NCBI GenBank assembly: GCA_025201865.1
Contig: MU602696.1
Span: 71,504-87,559, forward strand
Reading direction: 5' to 3'
Source: Ramicandelaber brevisporus
Taxonomy: Eukaryota > Kickxellomycota > Ramicandelaberales > Ramicandelaberaceae
DNA length: 16,056 nucleotides
A model generated the notes under the pieces. It saw only the letters and a program-made list of their open reading frames with translations. It was not told where the DNA came from and made no database searches. The position numbers and the translations under genes were made by a program. How positions within the stretch are numbered: the first letter of the stretch is position 1; each line of letters starts with the position of its first letter. Below are positions 1-7,463 of this stretch, in pieces.

Positions 1-2
1 AT

Positions 3-50
3 GCCATTAAGAATGCAATCAGAGAAAAGTATCCTCACATTCGTGCCTAA
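3..50 (+). CDS. Possible C-terminal end of an upstream gene (partial)
   Basis: Frame 3 is open from the window edge to a TAA at 48-50 and reads AIKNAIREKYPHIRA. That is a plausible amphipathic, charged protein tail, but 15 residues are too few to assign a family. A competing 50-codon ATG frame starts at base 1 and ends with TAA at 151-153; its composition (FSFSLSLF) looks less protein-like. The spacing to the next gene (about 240 bases) would suit a preceding plus-strand gene. I do not recognise the product. Confidence 0.25.
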   Translation, partial: AIKNAIREKYPHIRA

Positions 51-289
51 TTTTACGTACTTTTCTTTTTCATTATCATTATTCAAACTTCGTTGTCGTC
101 ACAGCAGGATGTCAGCCGAGGTTGATGTTGGAGATTTTCCAAGAGGGGTTTAATAATTCTGTGTAGTTTAATTCACTCCAGCAAAACTTCGTTGTTTTAT
201 TTATTGATCCAGACTTGCTTGTTTAAAAATCTCAAAAAAAAAGAAAGAAAGAAAAGAAGCTCATTCCGAAAAGGCAGTCGATCTATCAC

Positions 290-1819
290 ATGAAGCCGAA
301 AGCCAAAACCAACGGCAGCGCTGAAAGCGGCAGCAACAACAGCAGTGGCAGCGGTAGCGGTGCTATGCAATCTCGGCTAGCCTCCCACGCTACTGCTTTC
401 GATTCCTTGCTGCGTTTGATTCCACCTCGATACTACCTGCCTGAAGACGTTGTCCCTGGATCTACACCTTATGGCGGTGGACTTAATCCCAAATACATGA
501 AGCACACCAAGAAGAGTAGTGCTAAGGCAGACGCCAAGCTGGAGATTAAGCGAGCCAAGTTTGACCCGGACAATCACCCATCAATTGCAGAATTACAAGC
601 AGATTTGGCGGCAAGACGTAAGCGGGAAAAGGACGAAGAGGATGATGACGAGGATATTGAGGCGGCAAAGAAGAGAGTGAGAATGTCAATGGTCAATGGC
701 GGCAAGAAGCAAGCACATGCCGTGAATGACAGTGGCAATGGAGATGATGAAGAAGAAGATGGCGATGAAGATGATGAGGACAATTGGAGAAGCGAAGATG
801 ACGAAGAAGAAGAAGACGAGATGGACATTGATATTGACATTGACACTGGCGATGAAGACGACGACGCTGAAGTCGGTGAAGAAGATGATGACGAGGAAGG
901 CAATGATGATGAGGTTGTATTTTCGATGGACATGGACATGGACTTTAGTGATATCAACAATGGTGATGATGATGATGGTGATGGTGATGACGATGATGAT
1001 TCGGCTGAACAGCAGGGTGATGGTTCTTCAGGTTCACGCTCTGGCGGCATTGAAGAGCTCAAGGCGCGTCTGCACAAGCGTCTCGCTGAGCTTCGAGAGC
1101 AACGCAAGGCACCGAGCAATGATACTGCCCGTGGTCGTCAAGCCATGCTTGAGATCCGCAACAAGCGCAAGGAGACTCGTGCAAAGAAGAAGGCGCTCAA
1201 GAAGCAAGAGCAGCAGCAATTGCAAGCCAAGGGTGGCCGTGATGGACTCGTCGTCCAGCAAGACAAGGGCAGTGGCGCGGGCGGAGATGTCAAGTTTAGC
1301 AAGTTCCGCGGACTGGAAATCACTGGTGAGAAGGTCGATCCGCTCAACAAGCCCAAGACCAAGAAGGTTAAGGGCCCAATGACGACCAAGCAGGCTCTCC
1401 AGAAGATTGGTGCGCAGAAGGAGAAGCTGGCCAAGATGCGCGAGTCCAATCCAGAGAAGGCAAAGAAGATTGAAGAGAATGCAACATGGCGGCGGATGGA
1501 GCAGCTTGCAGAGGGTAAGAAGCTCAAGGATGACGCGACTCTGCTCAAGAAGACACTTAAGCGGGAGACCCAGCGCAAGAAGAAGAGCGAGACTGCATGG
1601 ACTGAGCGGAAAGACACTGTCAAGGCTGGTATCGAGGCCAGACAAAAGAAGCGTCAAGAAAACATCCAGCAGCGCATCGATGCCAAGCTTGCCAAGAACA
1701 AGAGCAAAGGCAAGGGCGGAAAGGGCAAGTCCAAGGCCAAGCCAGCTGCCAAGGGTAAAGGTAAACCTGGCGGTGGTGGCGGCGGCAAAAAGAGAGCCGG
1801 ATTTGAAGGCAAAAGATAA
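290..1819 (+). CDS. RRP14: SURF6/Rrp14 family ribosome biogenesis protein
   Basis: This 509-residue protein is a nucleolar factor of the SURF6/Rrp14 family, which acts in early pre-rRNA processing of pre-60S and pre-40S particles. Residues about 27-90 hold the Rrp14 N-terminal signature (RLASHATAFDSLLRLIPPRYY). Residues about 115-245 are an extremely acidic D/E tract. The SURF6 domain starts near 253 (IEELKARLHKRLAELREQR) and runs through the lysine-rich helices around MTTKQALQK, the conserved KLKDDATLLKKTLKR and the EARQKKRQENIQQR stretch. The protein ends with a K/G-rich tail and AGFEGKR, close to the usual family terminus. The ATG at 290 is chosen because the N-terminal domain follows within 30 residues. 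There are no introns. An ATTAAA hexamer lies 28 bases after the stop. Yeast Rrp14 is shorter; the acidic insert explains part of the extra length. The family assignment is firm and the ortholog name slightly less so. Confidence 0.93.
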   Translation: MKPKAKTNGSAESGSNNSSGSGSGAMQSRLASHATAFDSLLRLIPPRYYLPEDVVPGSTPYGGGLNPKYMKHTKKSSAKADAKLEIKRAKFDPDNHPSIAELQADLAARRKREKDEEDDDEDIEAAKKRVRMSMVNGGKKQAHAVNDSGNGDDEEEDGDEDDEDNWRSEDDEEEEDEMDIDIDIDTGDEDDDAEVGEEDDDEEGNDDEVVFSMDMDMDFSDINNGDDDDGDGDDDDDSAEQQGDGSSGSRSGGIEELKARLHKRLAELREQRKAPSNDTARGRQAMLEIRNKRKETRAKKKALKKQEQQQLQAKGGRDGLVVQQDKGSGAGGDVKFSKFRGLEITGEKVDPLNKPKTKKVKGPMTTKQALQKIGAQKEKLAKMRESNPEKAKKIEENATWRRMEQLAEGKKLKDDATLLKKTLKRETQRKKKSETAWTERKDTVKAGIEARQKKRQENIQQRIDAKLAKNKSKGKGGKGKSKAKPAAKGKGKPGGGGGGKKRAGFEGKR

Positions 1820-1883
1820 GAACCATGATATACTCCTCTTGTGTTTATTAAAAAAAGAAAAACCCGTGTTTGCAATGCATGTC

Positions 1884-1927
1884 TGTATTTGTGCATGTTG
1901 TATGTTTGTATGTTTGTATTTGTGCAT
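1884..1927 (+). repeat. Duplicated 13-mer TGTATTTGTGCAT in the SURF6 3' region
   Basis: The 13-mer TGTATTTGTGCAT occurs perfectly at 1884-1896 and again at 1915-1927. Two further TGTATG-type words lie between them (1899 and 1907 onward). It starts 65 bases after the SURF6 stop. UGUA is the core of Pumilio/PUF sites, and TG/TA-rich words also act as polyadenylation efficiency elements in fungi. Either role is an inference. Confidence 0.45.
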
Positions 1928-2415
1928 ACGAGATGCTTTTATACAATGTTCTCAGAATATCGTCGTTTGTGTTTACAACCAGGTTCGTGTTGGCCGATCT
2001 CGCTAGGAAAATGAATTTGATTTTCATTGGTGGGTGTCGGAGTTGGATGTTTATTTTGGGGATTTTTTTTTTACTTCAGGAACACCGATGCTCGCACACG
2101 CACAGGTGTTGTGTACAAGCCCGCCTGCGAACTTCTGTCTGCCTGCCTGTCTGTCCGTCTGTTCCAGTCCTGCTACCACTTCTTCCCCCCTTTCAAGTCC
2201 TCGAACAGCCCTTCCCTTTTTATCTCCAGCTTCGACCTCACCTTGCGACCCCGAGGTATTAGCGCTGTGCGCAGAACATCATACTCCAACTCTCTACCAC
2301 CATCCCTCTCGTTTCCTTCTTCCTTCTTCTTCCCTCTTCCTTCCTTCTTCTTCTTGCTCTTCTGCAGATAATACCCCCGTCCGCTGGTTCGTCTTCTTTC
2401 GTACTCTCTTTCCGC

Positions 2416-2445
2416 TTCATTCGTTCGTTCGTTCATTCACTCGTT
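2416..2445 (+). repeat. TTCG/TTCA tetranucleotide microsatellite
   Basis: TTCATTCGTTCGTTCGTTCA is followed by related units in the pyrimidine-rich leader upstream of the S1 protease gene. It is non-coding in the preferred gene model. Confidence 0.7.
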
Positions 2446-2502
2446 TATCCGTCCTTCTATCCTTCCACGCTTCCTCCCTCCTCCCTCATCCGCAACCATC
2501 AG

Positions 2503-2519
2503 TACTACTACTACTACTA
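2503..2519 (+). repeat. TAC trinucleotide microsatellite
   Basis: Between five and six units of TAC lie about 80 bases upstream of the protease ATG. It is a simple-sequence tract in the presumed leader. Confidence 0.7.
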
Positions 2520-2600
2520 GTGCCATCAACCTCGACTGTGCTCGTATTCTCCCTGTCAGTCTGTGTGCTTGTGTGTATTTGTCCCAACTTGCGACCCGAA

Positions 2601-3845
2601 ATGAAATCGACTGCGACCTCCCTCCTTGCTGTGCTGACGACAGCTTGCCTTGTGCACAATTCCGTCTTTACCCCTGCAGTAGCTGCGGAGCGAGTTAGAA
2701 ACGGCAATATTGAAAACGGCAACATTGTCGGCTCGTTAAACTGGATTCTCGAGAGAGCCGGCATCACTAGTCCTCGTCAAGAGGGTATGATTGTCATCAG
2801 CAAGCGCGATTCCGAAGTCTCTGCACCAGCTGCACCCAAAACTGGTCCACAGACGCACATCATCGGCGGATCAAATGTCAAGCCATCAGAGCTGCCGTTC
2901 ATTGCCCGTGTTACATTCGCAACATCCAAAGGTCCAAACGTGTGCACAGGTGTCGCGATTAGTCCACTGTTTATTATGACGGCTGGCCATTGCGTGCTTA
3001 CAGAGGGCGTGAAAAACGATCCAGATTCGTACGTTGTAGCGATGGGAGCAACCGAATTGACAAAAGGACGTGCGGGCGACGATTTCCAGGTCCGCGGTGT
3101 GGCAGAAACTATCCTCCACCCGCAGTACGATGCAACGACCGCTTCCAACGATATTGCCCTTTTGAAGCTTAAACAGCCGCTGAAGCTTGGATCGAATCTC
3201 GGACTTGCGCAATTGACGACGGCTCTTGCCAAGCCAGGCCAGTCTCTCACGGCGTCCGGCTGGGGAATTGCTGCCAAAGGCCCAAACCAGGGTGTTACGG
3301 CAGAACTCATGCGTGCGAACCTGATTGTTGGCAGCACTGACAAGTGTGAACAAGCCTCGCCGGGTCTGGACCCTAATCTCACAATTTGCACGGACGATTC
3401 GGCAAACGGAAAGAGCACTTGCAACGGTGATTCTGGCGGTCCGATCATGTTTTACGATTCGAAAACCAACAGCTACTCCGTGGCTGGATTGACATCGTTC
3501 AAGGCGTCGACAGATCCAACGATTCAACCGGTTTGCGGCGGAGATCTGACGATGCACTTCTTTATACGCGTTGCAGCATATCTGCCGTGGATCTCGAGTG
3601 TGACTGGCGTATCGACAGCCACTCTGCAGAGCAAACAAGCGGTCCCAGCATCGCCGGCCCCTGGCAGCGGAAAGGAGGCCAAAGGCAGCGCGGATGATGC
3701 GAAATCAAACGAAATGGTCAACAACGCTTGGGGTCTGAGTGCGAACGAATCCAGTGGTGGAATGTCTGCAGTGTCAGGCTACAATGCATTGAGTGTCGGC
3801 GCAGCAGTAGTGTTTGGAGTTGCTGCCGCAATCGCACCATACTAA
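2601..3845 (+). CDS. Secreted trypsin-fold (S1) serine protease with GPI-like tail
   Basis: This is a 414-residue secreted endopeptidase precursor. The ATG at 2601 is chosen because it directly begins a signal peptide (about 1-29, hydrophobic core SLLAVLTTACLV, AVAA before the mature start). Residues 30-86 form a propeptide with a duplicated NGNI word. The S1 domain starts at IIGG (87-90). The triad is H130 (TAGHC), D184 (NDIALL) and S278 (GDSGGP), and SGWG is at 219-222. Cysteine pairs C115/C131, C249/C263 and C274/C312 match the three core trypsin disulfides. N259 is a glycosylation sequon. After W330 comes a Ser/Gly/Ala-rich linker, and the protein ends in about 19 hydrophobic residues (ALSVGAAVVFGVAAAIAPY), typical of a GPI signal. 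Two oddities: the S1-pocket position six residues before the catalytic Ser is S272, not Asp, so cleavage after Arg/Lys is not expected; and His, not Arg/Lys, precedes IIGG. The family is certain, the substrate unknown. Confidence 0.93.
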   Translation: MKSTATSLLAVLTTACLVHNSVFTPAVAAERVRNGNIENGNIVGSLNWILERAGITSPRQEGMIVISKRDSEVSAPAAPKTGPQTHIIGGSNVKPSELPFIARVTFATSKGPNVCTGVAISPLFIMTAGHCVLTEGVKNDPDSYVVAMGATELTKGRAGDDFQVRGVAETILHPQYDATTASNDIALLKLKQPLKLGSNLGLAQLTTALAKPGQSLTASGWGIAAKGPNQGVTAELMRANLIVGSTDKCEQASPGLDPNLTICTDDSANGKSTCNGDSGGPIMFYDSKTNSYSVAGLTSFKASTDPTIQPVCGGDLTMHFFIRVAAYLPWISSVTGVSTATLQSKQAVPASPAPGSGKEAKGSADDAKSNEMVNNAWGLSANESSGGMSAVSGYNALSVGAAVVFGVAAAIAPY

Positions 3846-4472
3846 CAATAATGATGAGAACATCAAGCCACGTCCTCCATTTACAACTTACTTTTGATTT
3901 TTACACTTCAAAACGCATCTTACCCATCTCTCTCATCTCTCATCTTCCAGATACTCAGCTATTCAGCATCTGAAAAAGAAAGCAACCCTGCATCCAAGAG
4001 GTGGCTTGAGTGCCTCTTTTCTGCTCTACAATGGGAGTGGTGGTGGTGGACTTGTGAAGGGTACGTCTATCAAAGAGGTGAAAACAGGTATTCCCACATG
4101 CACATCGCCACGCGGCGTCTATTTTTCTTTTTGGACTATCTTTCCGCGCGGTTTATATTTAGAAGGACGATCGTGATAGGACCCTGAAATCATTCCAAGT
4201 AGGAACTCAATACAACAAGTTCATACTTTTCCTCTGCTTCTCCCAACCACACAACCCACACACTTTGCCCACGAGTAAGCCTCCAGAGCAATCTGCCTTG
4301 GCTTGACCCAACCTCTATAGCCCTTGCTTCCTCCTCCTTCAAGCGTTCAAGCGCTCAAACGCAGCCTGATCGTCCCAGCAACAGCGCGTGCCCAGCTCTC
4401 TCTCTTTGAAGGCTCCAAGCAGCAATTAGCATACTCGAGACGAGAAACAACTAGCAGTCCTCAATATAGCAG
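3846..4472. other. Intergenic: protease 3' end and Skt5-like promoter/leader
   Basis: This 627-base gap lies between two plus-strand genes. It holds no ORF that looks like a gene; the short plus-strand frames at 3728-3973 and 3894-4187 have no recognisable content. A TATA-like element is at 4154-4161. Downstream of it the sequence is C/A/T-rich with a short repeat of CAAGCG near 4340, as expected for a leader. Confidence 0.6.
4154..4161 (+). promoter_or_regulatory. TATA-like element upstream of the Skt5-like gene
   Basis: TATATTTA sits within a GC-flanked context about 310 bases before the ATG at 4473. If it is functional the gene has a leader of roughly 250-280 bases. The assignment rests on the motif alone. 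Confidence 0.3.
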
Positions 4473-7187
4473 ATGAACCGATCGCAGTCAACCGGCGGGT
4501 CACGACCCCTGCCACCGCTACCACAGCACGCTACCAGGCAGAGCAGTAATGCCAGCGATAGCAGCAGCATCAACCAGCTTGTATTCACAAGTCCAACCGG
4601 TGCGACTGCTCCTGCAGTTTCTACAGCGTTATCGCAGTCTATTTCTACCACTGGTCGCGATGATACTGCTGCTGCTGCCACTGCCGCTGCCGCTTCGGGA
4701 ACCCCAGTTGCACCACCGAGACCACCAGTCACTCTTGGTCAGGAACAGCATCAGCAGCCGTCACAAGAGCAACAGCAGCAGCAACAGCAACAGGTTGTAC
4801 CGGCCGTTGTGCCACCAGCATTGCCGCCTCCACCCCAATATGGTGGATTGCCTCCAAATTACCCATATGCACAGTATCCAATCCATCAACAGCAGCAGCA
4901 GCTGGCTTATTATGCTAGCTATGCTAGCTACCCTGGCCAACTTCCACCTGCCTACCCAATGACGACACCCCAACAGATGTTGCCGAGCAATCCACATTTG
5001 GCTGCTGGCGCAATGGTGCCCCGTCCGCAATACATGCCGGTCAGCTCTCAGGCTCCAGTTTTCTATCCTGCTCCAACCGCTGCTCCTGCTATGCAAATTC
5101 CACCCATGCAGCATCAACCACCATCAAACTACGACATATCGGCAGCCACGCCAGTGACTCGTCCACCAGAGGACATTTCGGGCAGCTTTGACGGCAATGA
5201 AGTTAGCGTTGCAGCCAACTCGAGCTCAACTCCCAACTCGTCAATGCCTGTTTTAAATGACCACATTCAGCATCAACAGCAGCAGCAACATCAGCAGCAA
5301 CAGTATCAGCAGCAACATCAACAGCATCCGGAAGCAGGCATGACGGTAGCTTCGCCTTCGCCTCCAGCAATTGTTGTTTCAAATGCTCCGTCTCATTTCA
5401 CAGGCGACTCTAGTCCTCTGCGCCATAGTGACTCCTCAGATGCTCTTCAGCAAAATAATGCAGGATATCAACCATTTGCCCCTCATACCAGCAACGGTCA
5501 GCAGCTTTTGCCACATCCCCAGTTCATGAACTCTGCGGGTCATCGTCGCGCTGGCTCAGACTCATCAATCAGCAACAGTAACACTGATGGCAACACTGCG
5601 TCAATGGGACAGTCAATCTCCAGTTTCTCTCGTCCCCAGCGTCCAGGTTCTCGAGGCGGTTCGCGTCCCTCCAGTACAACCATCAACAGCAACCAAGGTG
5701 GAGCACTTCAAATGTATCGCGACGCAGCCAAGAAGACGAACGATCCAAAGATTCAGTGGGAGTTTGCCAAATTCTTGATTTCGAGTGCAGATACATTGCG
5801 TGATCAAATTGCAGATGCGCGTCAGAGTTCGAGAATGGGTGCAGCTGTTGCTAGTCGATTGGCTGCTCTCGATCTGAATGGCAACGGCAGTGTGAGTAGT
5901 AAGAATACTGATGAGGGCTATGCTGGCTCTTCATCGACTCTGCCAACGAAGCCGCACAATTTGGCGCGTCGTGACTATTCTGCATCTCAGAGTTCATTGA
6001 ACGGATTGGCTGCGCTGGTTGAACAAGAATCAAAGACGTACTCGCCTGGATCGATGAGCTCTCCAGCTCGTCCAACGCTGTCTGGCACCGACTCTCCATC
6101 CACCCCGCCATCACTTGCACAGGGTGTGCCAGCTACAACTGAAGCAGAAATGGTTACGCAGCGCAAGCAGTTGCTCGACGAGGCTGTTTATTGGCTGCGT
6201 ACTCTGCATAGCAAAGGTGTGGCCGAGGCAACTTACACTCTTGGTTTGTGGTATGAGGACGGTCTCAATGGATTCACTCGCGATTACGAGAAGGCTGCGG
6301 ATCACTACCAAATTGCTACAAAGAGCAACCACCCCGATGCTGCGTATGCCTGCGGCAAGTACTTTGAAACACGTCGCGAACCGCGCAAGGCATTCACCTA
6401 TTATCAGAAAGCATCTGTTCTCGGCAACACCTCGGCCATGTATCGAATTGGCATGGCGTATTTGAATGCCGAGCTCAAGCTGAACCGCGATCTCCGCCAA
6501 GGCTTGATGCATCTGCGTCGCTCTGCTGACAACCCGAGTAAAGAATGTGCCGATGGTGCCTACACTCTGGCTTTGATGTACTTTAGTGAGTTTGATGGCC
6601 CAGATGTCACTGCGCATGTGTTCCCTGATGAACAGGAGGGCCGCCGCTTGATGGATGTTGCAGCTTCGTTGGAGCATCCACGTGCTATGCTCTTCTTGGG
6701 CCGTTCATACGAGTTTGGATACTATGGATATCCGGCTGATCCAACATCGTCCATCCTGATGTACAAGGCTGCTGCTGAGAAGGGCAATCTGCCAGAAGCA
6801 ATGATGGCAATGAGCGGATGGTGCCTGTCTGGCTCTCAAGACGGCGCGATCCAGGCCAACGACAAGGATGCGATGATGTGGGCTGGACGTGCTGCGATGC
6901 TTGAGCATCCAAAGGCACTGTTCGCAATGGGTTATTATTACGAATGCGGCGTTGGTGTTCCAGTGAGTGCAGAGAAGGCTAAAGAGTTTTATGAGCGTGC
7001 AGCCAAGGCTGGTGACACGGATGCAATCAAGAGGCTCAAGAGTGCAAAGCTGCAGCAGAGTTTGGATAAGGAGAAGGCGGCGGCAGCTGCTGCATCTGGC
7101 AACGGAGGTAGCGACTTGAGACGCAAGGCAACCGAGCGTAGACAAAAGAAGCAGAAGGAAAAGTCTCGTGATTGCTCATTGATGTAA
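4473..7187 (+). CDS. Skt5/Chs4-like Sel1-repeat chitin synthase activator with CaaX box
   Basis: This 904-residue protein resembles the Skt5/Chs4 family, which recruits and activates class IV chitin synthase (Chs3 type) at the plasma membrane and septum. Residues 1 to about 410 are disordered and rich in Q, P and S, with glutamine runs near 98-107 and 264-285 and an SH3-ligand consensus RPLPPLP at 11-17. Residues about 411-445 (MYRDAAKKTNDPKIQWEFAK) and about 565-860 carry consecutive Sel1-like repeats, for example AEATYTLGLWYEDG, AAYACGKYFE, SAMYRIGMAYLN and KALFAMGYYYECGVGV. A basic, lysine-rich segment precedes the C-terminal CSLM, a canonical CaaX prenylation box (Met favours farnesylation); yeast Skt5 also ends in a CaaX box. 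The ATG at 4473 begins directly after a CT-rich leader, with no introns. Fungi often have several Skt5-type paralogs, so the family is clear but one-to-one orthology is not. Confidence 0.9.
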   Translation: MNRSQSTGGSRPLPPLPQHATRQSSNASDSSSINQLVFTSPTGATAPAVSTALSQSISTTGRDDTAAAATAAAASGTPVAPPRPPVTLGQEQHQQPSQEQQQQQQQQVVPAVVPPALPPPPQYGGLPPNYPYAQYPIHQQQQQLAYYASYASYPGQLPPAYPMTTPQQMLPSNPHLAAGAMVPRPQYMPVSSQAPVFYPAPTAAPAMQIPPMQHQPPSNYDISAATPVTRPPEDISGSFDGNEVSVAANSSSTPNSSMPVLNDHIQHQQQQQHQQQQYQQQHQQHPEAGMTVASPSPPAIVVSNAPSHFTGDSSPLRHSDSSDALQQNNAGYQPFAPHTSNGQQLLPHPQFMNSAGHRRAGSDSSISNSNTDGNTASMGQSISSFSRPQRPGSRGGSRPSSTTINSNQGGALQMYRDAAKKTNDPKIQWEFAKFLISSADTLRDQIADARQSSRMGAAVASRLAALDLNGNGSVSSKNTDEGYAGSSSTLPTKPHNLARRDYSASQSSLNGLAALVEQESKTYSPGSMSSPARPTLSGTDSPSTPPSLAQGVPATTEAEMVTQRKQLLDEAVYWLRTLHSKGVAEATYTLGLWYEDGLNGFTRDYEKAADHYQIATKSNHPDAAYACGKYFETRREPRKAFTYYQKASVLGNTSAMYRIGMAYLNAELKLNRDLRQGLMHLRRSADNPSKECADGAYTLALMYFSEFDGPDVTAHVFPDEQEGRRLMDVAASLEHPRAMLFLGRSYEFGYYGYPADPTSSILMYKAAAEKGNLPEAMMAMSGWCLSGSQDGAIQANDKDAMMWAGRAAMLEHPKALFAMGYYYECGVGVPVSAEKAKEFYERAAKAGDTDAIKRLKSAKLQQSLDKEKAAAAAASGNGGSDLRRKATERRQKKQKEKSRDCSLM
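4765..4794 (+). repeat. CAG/CAA repeat encoding polyglutamine
   Basis: Mixed CAA/CAG codons encode an almost pure Gln run inside the disordered N-terminus of the Skt5-like protein. A second, longer Q/H-rich tract lies at about 5262-5330. Interruption by CAA suggests a moderately stable repeat. Confidence 0.75.
5262..5330 (+). repeat. CAG/CAA/CAT repeat encoding a Gln/His tract
   Basis: This is the second glutamine-rich tract of the Skt5-like protein, interspersed with His and Tyr codons (QQQQQHQQQQYQQQHQQH). It lies in disordered sequence between Ser-rich segments. Confidence 0.75.
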
Positions 7188-7190
7188 TGA

Positions 7191-7228
7191 TAAAGCAACG
7201 CAAAGCAACGCAAGGCAAAGCAATAAAG
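7191..7228 (+). repeat. Imperfect 10-bp tandem repeat with AATAAA after the Skt5-like stop
   Basis: Three and a half copies of a unit close to CAAAGCAACG begin three bases after the TAA. The last partial copy contains AATAAA (7222-7227), which can serve as the polyadenylation signal. A T-rich tract follows at about 7256-7266. Confidence 0.5.
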
Positions 7229-7444
7229 TTCGCTATCTCGCATTACTACACTCTCGTTTTTTTTTCTCATTTGTTCTTCATTACTCTTCACTATCATTAT
7301 AATTCGGTCAATTTTTCCTTTCTCTCTTTTCCTTTATTATTATCATCAGTAATTCTCTATATGAAGTTCGCTATGTTTTCTCTTTTTCTCTTTTTCTTTC
7401 GTTAAAAGAAGTTAATTATTATTATGTTATGATAAATTAGAGTG

Positions 7445-7450
7445 TTTATT
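7445..7450 (-). terminator. AATAAA polyadenylation signal of the WD40 gene
   Basis: On the minus strand AATAAA occurs 14 bases after the TGA stop (7466-7464) of the EED-like gene. The 276-base region between the two convergent genes therefore holds 3' elements for both strands: this one, and AATAAA at 7222 for the plus strand. Confidence 0.5.
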
Positions 7451-7463
7451 AGACCTTTTTGAT

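Larger units (their letters stand above)
1820..2600. other. Intergenic: SURF6 3' end and long pyrimidine-rich leader of the S1 protease gene
   Basis: This 781-base gap begins with the SURF6 3' region: an ATTAAA at 1847-1852, then a TG-rich stretch with several TGTA motifs. From about 2110 to 2590 the plus strand is strongly C/T-biased, with CTTC/TTCC runs around 2300-2367, a TTCG/TTCA tetranucleotide repeat at 2416-2445 and a TAC trinucleotide repeat at 2503-2519. The polypyrimidine run ending in ctgcag at 2363-2368 resembles a 3' splice site, so a leader intron is possible. In-frame codons continue upstream of 2601 but the conceptual protein is low-complexity P/S/L sequence, and I do not count it as coding. 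Confidence 0.6.

Noticed and set aside
574-1119. 181-codon Ser-rich minus-strand ORF
   Set aside because: Its Ser runs are the complement of the GAT/GAA codons of the SURF6 acidic tract; no domain is present.
726-1382. 218-codon plus-strand ORF in another frame of SURF6
   Set aside because: Met/Lys/Thr-rich frame-shifted reading of the GATGAAGAT repeats; the true frame holds both family domains.
1034-1927. 297-codon minus-strand ORF antisense to SURF6
   Set aside because: It is the complement of lysine/glutamate-rich codons, giving an artificial Leu/Ala-rich product; its first codon is not ATG and the sense gene is secure.
2034-2600. 189-codon N-terminal extension of the S1 protease
   Set aside because: It starts at GTG and reads as low-complexity S/P/L from a pyrimidine tract; a signal peptide begins exactly at the ATG at 2601.
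2777-3638. 223- and 250-codon minus-strand ORFs antisense to the protease
   Set aside because: Both are shadows of the sense codons with no family signal; the sense frame carries a complete catalytic triad and disulfide set.
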